DNA of 15,340 nt, from assembly GCA_015062085.1 (NCBI GenBank), contig SUVI01000104.1, positions 1-15,340 on the forward strand, read 5' to 3'. Positions within the stretch are counted from its first letter, which is position 1; the number at the start of each line of letters is the position of its first letter. The notes under the pieces were generated by a model. That model saw only the letters and a program-made list of their open reading frames with translations, ran no database searches and was not told where the DNA came from. Positions 12,484 to 15,340 of the stretch are shown here, one piece after another. The stretch is from Planctomycetaceae bacterium. GTDB lineage: Bacteria; Planctomycetota; Planctomycetia; Pirellulales; Thermoguttaceae. The position numbers were made by a program, and so were the translations under genes.

Positions 12484-13392
12484 ATGTCCGATTCACCAAA
12501 GATCACCGGTCCATCCAAAATGGAGGCATTCCTTTTCTTTTTGCCCACGGCGGCATTTTTCATCATTCTTGTTTTGGAATTTCTTCCGGACGGGATCTGC
12601 CCGCCAAAAATTAAAGAACTCGCCCTCACCTTCTTCGTCATTGCGTTCGCGGTTTCCGTTCTCGCCGGCTTCGCGACAGTACTTCGTATCGTCTGGCGTG
12701 CGGTCTCGCTTTTCAGAGATCCTCAAAATATGAAAGAACACGCAGGTACGTTCGCCGGGGCTTTCTCTGACGCGGGAAATAACGCGGAGAATTGCGCCGA
12801 CGATGACGTTGAAGACGACGCGGACGATGATGCAGAATACGATCCCATGGAGACGCTTTTCCTGAAAAAAGACCCGCCGCTTTATGCGAGTCAGCCGTTT
12901 GATGGAAACTGGGGCCGGGACGAGACCGCCGAAGAATTCACGATTTTCCAGAATGGGAAGTTTTCCATCGCGAGTACGCTTTTTCTCGGTTTTTTCACGA
13001 CGTTTTGGAATGCGGTCACTTGGACCGCCGTCGTAGAGCTCATACTCCAAGGAGACCCGCTGAGCAAGAGCTGGCCGGAATTTCTCTTTTTCATCCCGTT
13101 CATTCTCGTAGGGATCGGAACGTTTGCGGCCGCATTCCTGTCGCTTTTCGCCGGAAAAGTCAAAAAATCATGGACCATCACCCGCGATGAACTGCGCTAT
13201 TCGGAAAAACTCTTCGGATTCACCTTCAAAAAAGAGAACTCCAACGTCTCTCAGACAGATCGTCTCGAGATCGAACCGGATTCCCTCTGGTTCCTTTCCG
13301 ATGACGAAGAGATCCTCGCCAGTATCAGCGATCTAACGCAGAAGGAAGCCCGTTGGCTTGCCTCGCGGTTCCAGCAGATGCGCAGAATATGA
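12484..13392 (+). CDS. Four-helix membrane protein with an acidic cytoplasmic-type loop, unknown function
   Basis: I do not recognise the family. The 302-aa product has four predicted membrane segments at about 15-35, 47-70, 161-188 and 200-224. Between helices 2 and 3 lies a long loop (about 71-160) with a strongly acidic run at 106-120, where nearly every residue is Asp or Glu. The C-terminal soluble part (about 226-302) has alternating strands and a closing helix (WTITRDELRYSE, then SLWFLSDDEEILASISDL, then EARWLASRFQQM). That pattern is reminiscent of small bacterial PH-like domains found after paired helices, but this is a guess. The ATG at 12484 has AGGA 9 nt upstream; the longer reading from 12403 has no site. 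It follows the phosphoesterase by 180 bp with no clear promoter of its own, so they may be cotranscribed. Confidence 0.75.
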   Translation: MSDSPKITGPSKMEAFLFFLPTAAFFIILVLEFLPDGICPPKIKELALTFFVIAFAVSVLAGFATVLRIVWRAVSLFRDPQNMKEHAGTFAGAFSDAGNNAENCADDDVEDDADDDAEYDPMETLFLKKDPPLYASQPFDGNWGRDETAEEFTIFQNGKFSIASTLFLGFFTTFWNAVTWTAVVELILQGDPLSKSWPEFLFFIPFILVGIGTFAAAFLSLFAGKVKKSWTITRDELRYSEKLFGFTFKKENSNVSQTDRLEIEPDSLWFLSDDEEILASISDLTQKEARWLASRFQQMRRI

Positions 13393-13418
13393 ATGCGCTC
13401 CGAATTCATGCAATCCTC

Positions 13419-13478
13419 TCTGAAGATTTTTTCGTTAAGAGTGCACGCAATTGCCGAAGGAACTAAAAAATCTTCAGA
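13419..13478. repeat. 14-bp perfect inverted repeat downstream of the membrane protein gene
   Basis: TCTGAAGATTTTTT (13419-13432) and AAAAAATCTTCAGA (13465-13478) are exact reverse complements around a 32-nt loop. It starts 26 bp after a stop codon and ends 15 bp before the -35 box of the next gene. As RNA it would be a long stem with a U-run inside the 5' arm, which is not standard for a terminator. It could be a small mobile-element remnant, a processing signal or a protein-binding site. Confidence 0.7.
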
Positions 13479-13493
13479 ATTTCACCGGAGTAC

Positions 13494-13522
13494 TTGAAAA
13501 ATTTTCAGTCTTCGTGTATAAT
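13494..13522 (+). promoter_or_regulatory. Consensus sigma70 promoter of the EEP-family gene
   Basis: TTGAAA (13494-13499), a 17-bp spacer ending in TG one base before the box region (CGTG), and a perfect TATAAT (13517-13522). Transcription should begin near 13529, giving a leader of about 185 nt. Confidence 0.78.
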
Positions 13523-13713
13523 AAGAGGTCGTTTATGGAAAATGCAGAAATCTGAGAACGCTGTGTTCCCGATTCTGTTTTCTTTCCTCATTTCCTCCCC
13601 CACTTCCCATCCTCACCGTTTTCCTGTCCATCCCGCCTTCTTATGGAGACACTCCGGAAACGCATAGAAAACGTATAGGGATCCATTTAGGAGAATTTTT
13701 AGGAGAAAATTTT

Positions 13714-14664
13714 ATGAAGAAATCGATTCTTTTTTCCGCGATCTTTGCACTTTTGGTCACGATGGGCCTTTCCTTGACGTCTGCGTTCGCACAGGATGCG
13801 GCTGCGAATGGCTCGGAACTCCGCATCCTTTCATTCAACATTCGCTTGAGCTACGGTGAAGTCGGTAAACCGCACGAGTGGAAGCACCGCAAGGCGCAGG
13901 TCGTGGACATCATGCGCAAGGGCGGATACGATCTGATCGGCGTTCAGGAAGCCATCATGACGTCCCGACCGAATCTGAATCAGGTCGAAGACCTCAAAAA
14001 AGACCTTCCTGAGTACGGCATGCTGGTCCGTTCGCGTACAAAATCGCCGACGGATGGTGAATCAACGCCGATCATGTGGCGCAAGGACCGCTGGGAGATC
14101 GACGCGAAAGAACAAGGTGTTTTCTGGCTTTCCGACACGCCGGATGTCCCGGAATCCATCACATGGGACAATGCCTGCCCGCGTACGGTCATCTGGGGAA
14201 AATTCCATGAGCTGAAGGACGGAAAACGCACCGGCCGCGCCGTTTACTTCATCAACACGCACTTCGACCACGTGAGCGAAAAAGCCCGCCAGCTTGCCAG
14301 CGTCATGATTGCGGACTTTGCCGCCAAACGTGCCGACCAGAGTGCGCCGGTCTTTTTGACGGGAGACTTCAATACGGGTGAAAATTCTGCATCGATCAGC
14401 TACCTCACCGGCAAAAAGACCAACATTCAGGGGGAAGAAAAAGTTTCTCCGCTTCCGATGGTGGACACTTTCCGCGTCGCGAATCCCGACGAATTCCCGG
14501 CCTGCACATACAATTTCTTCGGTAAAGCCAGCCCGAATGGTGCGAAGATCGACTACATCATGATGTACGGTGATCTGAAAGTCAAGTCTGCGAAGATCAA
14601 CCGTGAGAAGAAAGACATTTACCCGTCTGACCACTACCCGATCGACGCCGTCATGGAATGGTAA
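13714..14664 (+). CDS. Exported endonuclease/exonuclease/phosphatase-family protein
   Basis: The 316-aa product has a Sec signal peptide (MKKS, hydrophobic core, cleavage after about SAFA-Q at 26). The rest is a complete EEP fold: RILSFNIRL (37-45, Asn42), DLIGVQEA (73-80, metal-binding Glu79), PIMWRKDRWE (119-128), FINTHFDH (179-186, His183), VFLTGDFNTG (213-222, Asp218, Asn220), KIDYIM (278-283, Asp280) and the SDHYP motif (305-309, catalytic His307). This family cleaves phosphodiester or phosphomonoester bonds in nucleic acids, inositol phosphates or lipids; secreted single-domain forms of this type are common in planctomycetes and Bacteroidetes and their substrate is unclear. The ATG at 13714 is preceded by two AGGAGAA copies (tandem TTTAGGAGAA), the nearer about 8 nt away. 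It has its own consensus promoter and a hairpin downstream. Confidence 0.93.
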   Translation: MKKSILFSAIFALLVTMGLSLTSAFAQDAAANGSELRILSFNIRLSYGEVGKPHEWKHRKAQVVDIMRKGGYDLIGVQEAIMTSRPNLNQVEDLKKDLPEYGMLVRSRTKSPTDGESTPIMWRKDRWEIDAKEQGVFWLSDTPDVPESITWDNACPRTVIWGKFHELKDGKRTGRAVYFINTHFDHVSEKARQLASVMIADFAAKRADQSAPVFLTGDFNTGENSASISYLTGKKTNIQGEEKVSPLPMVDTFRVANPDEFPACTYNFFGKASPNGAKIDYIMMYGDLKVKSAKINREKKDIYPSDHYPIDAVMEW

Positions 14665-14710
14665 GAAAACTTAACGCCGCTTCATCAAAGAGTTTTTGAA
14701 GAGTGAGTCT

Positions 14711-14744
14711 GAGGGAGGAGCAATTTTCAAAATGTTCCTCCCTC
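14711..14744 (+). terminator. Strong hairpin after the EEP-family gene
   Basis: GAGGGAGGA (14711-14719) pairs with TCCTCCCTC (14736-14744), and inside this ATTTT pairs with AAAAT, separated by a short mismatch, so the whole is a nearly continuous stem of about 16 bp. It is followed by TTGG only, lacking a T-run; it may still end transcription or protect the 3' end of the message. Confidence 0.5.
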
Positions 14745-14881
14745 TTGGCCGTTCATGACATGACGGGCAGCCAGATTCTTCCAGAAGAGTAAAATCGCGT
14801 GTGAGACTTTTAGCCGAAGATCTCAACCACTGAAATCTCAGAAGATCCGCAAAGTGTTCCTAAAAATTCATTTTGTGTCTT

Positions 14882-14910
14882 TTAGCTTCTTTTGTATTTT
14901 CTGCGATAAT
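14882..14910 (+). promoter_or_regulatory. Candidate extended -10 promoter for the right-edge gene
   Basis: GATAAT (14905-14910) is preceded by TGC, an extended -10 arrangement, with a poor -35 match TTAGCT (14882-14887) at 17 bp. The leader would be about 185 nt. A TATAAA further down (about 15019) is an alternative -10 without a good -35. Confidence 0.3.
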
Positions 14911-15102
14911 ACAGAGACGCACTTGCCGGAGGGATTTTTTTGAAATTTTTTTCCGTTCCAGCGAATTCACTGCAATTTTTTCTTTCTGCATTGCGTTACT
15001 TTTTTGTTGGACATTTTTTATAAAACGCAGCTCCCAATGTGCCGTCCCGTAAAATCAGGGAGTTGTGGCGAACCTTCCATAACATTCGAGAGAGATTTAA
15101 GA

Positions 15103-15340
15103 ATGAAGCTCCTGAGGATCACTCTGTTTTTGATCGCATTATTCAGCTTTTCCGTATCGCATGCCGATTCGCAGCGTCAGCCGGATTGCATTGTTTCGAT
15201 TTCCGGCCAACTGCGTCAGCCGGTTCGTTTTGGCATCGATGCGGAACGGCTCTGGTTTTATTGGAAGGAACAGAACGACCAGTTGGCGCGGCTTGCGGTT
15301 GGTGAATTGAAGGCTGACTATGCCCGGGTTCCAATGAACT
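15103..15340 (+). CDS. N-terminus of an exported protein, cut by the window end
   Basis: The frame from ATG 15103 is open to the right edge (79 codons). It begins with a clear Sec signal peptide: MKLLR, the hydrophobic LFLIALFSFSVS, then a likely cleavage after SHA before DSQRQ. The mature start contains the segment FGIDAERLWFYW, then LARLAVGELKADYARVPMN. The pattern of a strand followed by an 'ERLW' helix and a conserved 'DYxRV' strand resembles the start of a (beta/alpha)8 barrel in some secreted glycoside hydrolases, but too little is visible to name a family. GAGAGA lies about 10 nt upstream as a weak ribosome binding site. An overlapping frame from 15039 is a shadow. Confidence 0.75.
   Translation, partial: MKLLRITLFLIALFSFSVSHADSQRQPDCIVSISGQLRQPVRFGIDAERLWFYWKEQNDQLARLAVGELKADYARVPMN

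Larger units (their letters stand above)
13393..13713. other. Intergenic region before the EEP-family gene
   Basis: These 321 bp hold a 14-bp inverted repeat (13419-13478), a consensus promoter (13494-13522), a leader of about 185 nt with a pyrimidine-rich tract (about 13565-13632), and two AGGAG sites. A six-codon frame (ATG 13534 to TGA 13554) lies at the leader's 5' end. No other gene is seen. Confidence 0.6.
14665..15102. other. Intergenic region before the right-edge gene
   Basis: These 438 bp hold the hairpin at 14711-14744, a candidate promoter at 14882-14910, T-rich runs (about 14934-14950, 14974-15020) and a weak CTCCC/GGGAG inverted repeat (about 15032-15063). I see no gene, tRNA or small-RNA signature. 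Confidence 0.5.

Noticed and set aside
15039..15305. Plus-strand 88-codon frame at the right edge
   Set aside because: Overlaps the frame from 15103, which has a clear signal peptide and coherent mature sequence; the other has neither.

Overview
The window most likely comes from a planctomycete (Planctomycetota). The clearest marker is a DUF1559 pseudopilin with the lineage-typical prepilin N-terminus and C-terminal H-X9-DG motif. It sits next to a PA14/PEP-CTERM surface protein. The futalosine-pathway gene mqnE, a Tat-exported phosphoesterase and several short exported enzymes fit the same reading. Genes are of moderate GC, spacers are AT-rich, and several promoters match the sigma70 consensus. 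No phage, transposase, CRISPR, tRNA or rRNA gene was seen.

Layout. Positions 2-915 (+) hold the 3' part of a secreted PA14/PEP-CTERM protein whose sorting signal is one frame off. Positions 983-1984 (+) hold the DUF1559 pseudopilin, ending in a strong hairpin terminator. Positions 2183-7660 (-) hold a co-directional housekeeping block, in transcription order: rsmG with unusual acidic and Arg/Gly/Asn-rich tails, ribD, a homocysteine S-methyltransferase-domain protein, maf, and mqnE. A promoter candidate lies upstream of rsmG. Positions 8024-9922 (-) hold a rimI-like acetyltransferase followed by an exported M14 zinc carboxypeptidase. A terminator lies between these two and another after the peptidase. 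Positions 9923-10514 are a gene-poor AT-rich stretch. Positions 10515-10988 (-) hold a compact NADAR-like protein with its own near-consensus promoter. Diverging from it (+) are a Tat-dependent calcineurin-like phosphoesterase (11386-12303) and a four-helix membrane protein with an acidic loop (12484-13392). An exported endonuclease/exonuclease/phosphatase-family protein follows (13714-14664) with a consensus promoter and long leader. The 5' end of another exported protein runs off the right edge (from 15103).

How it works together. The minus-strand block mixes ribosome modification (rsmG), cofactor synthesis (ribD for riboflavin, mqnE for menaquinone), one-carbon/methionine metabolism and nucleotide-pool cleaning (maf). 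It reads as a housekeeping run rather than one pathway. The left and right parts are envelope or secreted functions typical of the phylum. I did not find a clear new multi-gene system. The items most worth a second look are the tailed RsmG, the displaced PEP-CTERM signal, the isolated NADAR gene with an operator-like palindrome at its start site, the paired TTCCGGAA palindromes before the pseudopilin, and the terminator placed just before the M14 peptidase gene.
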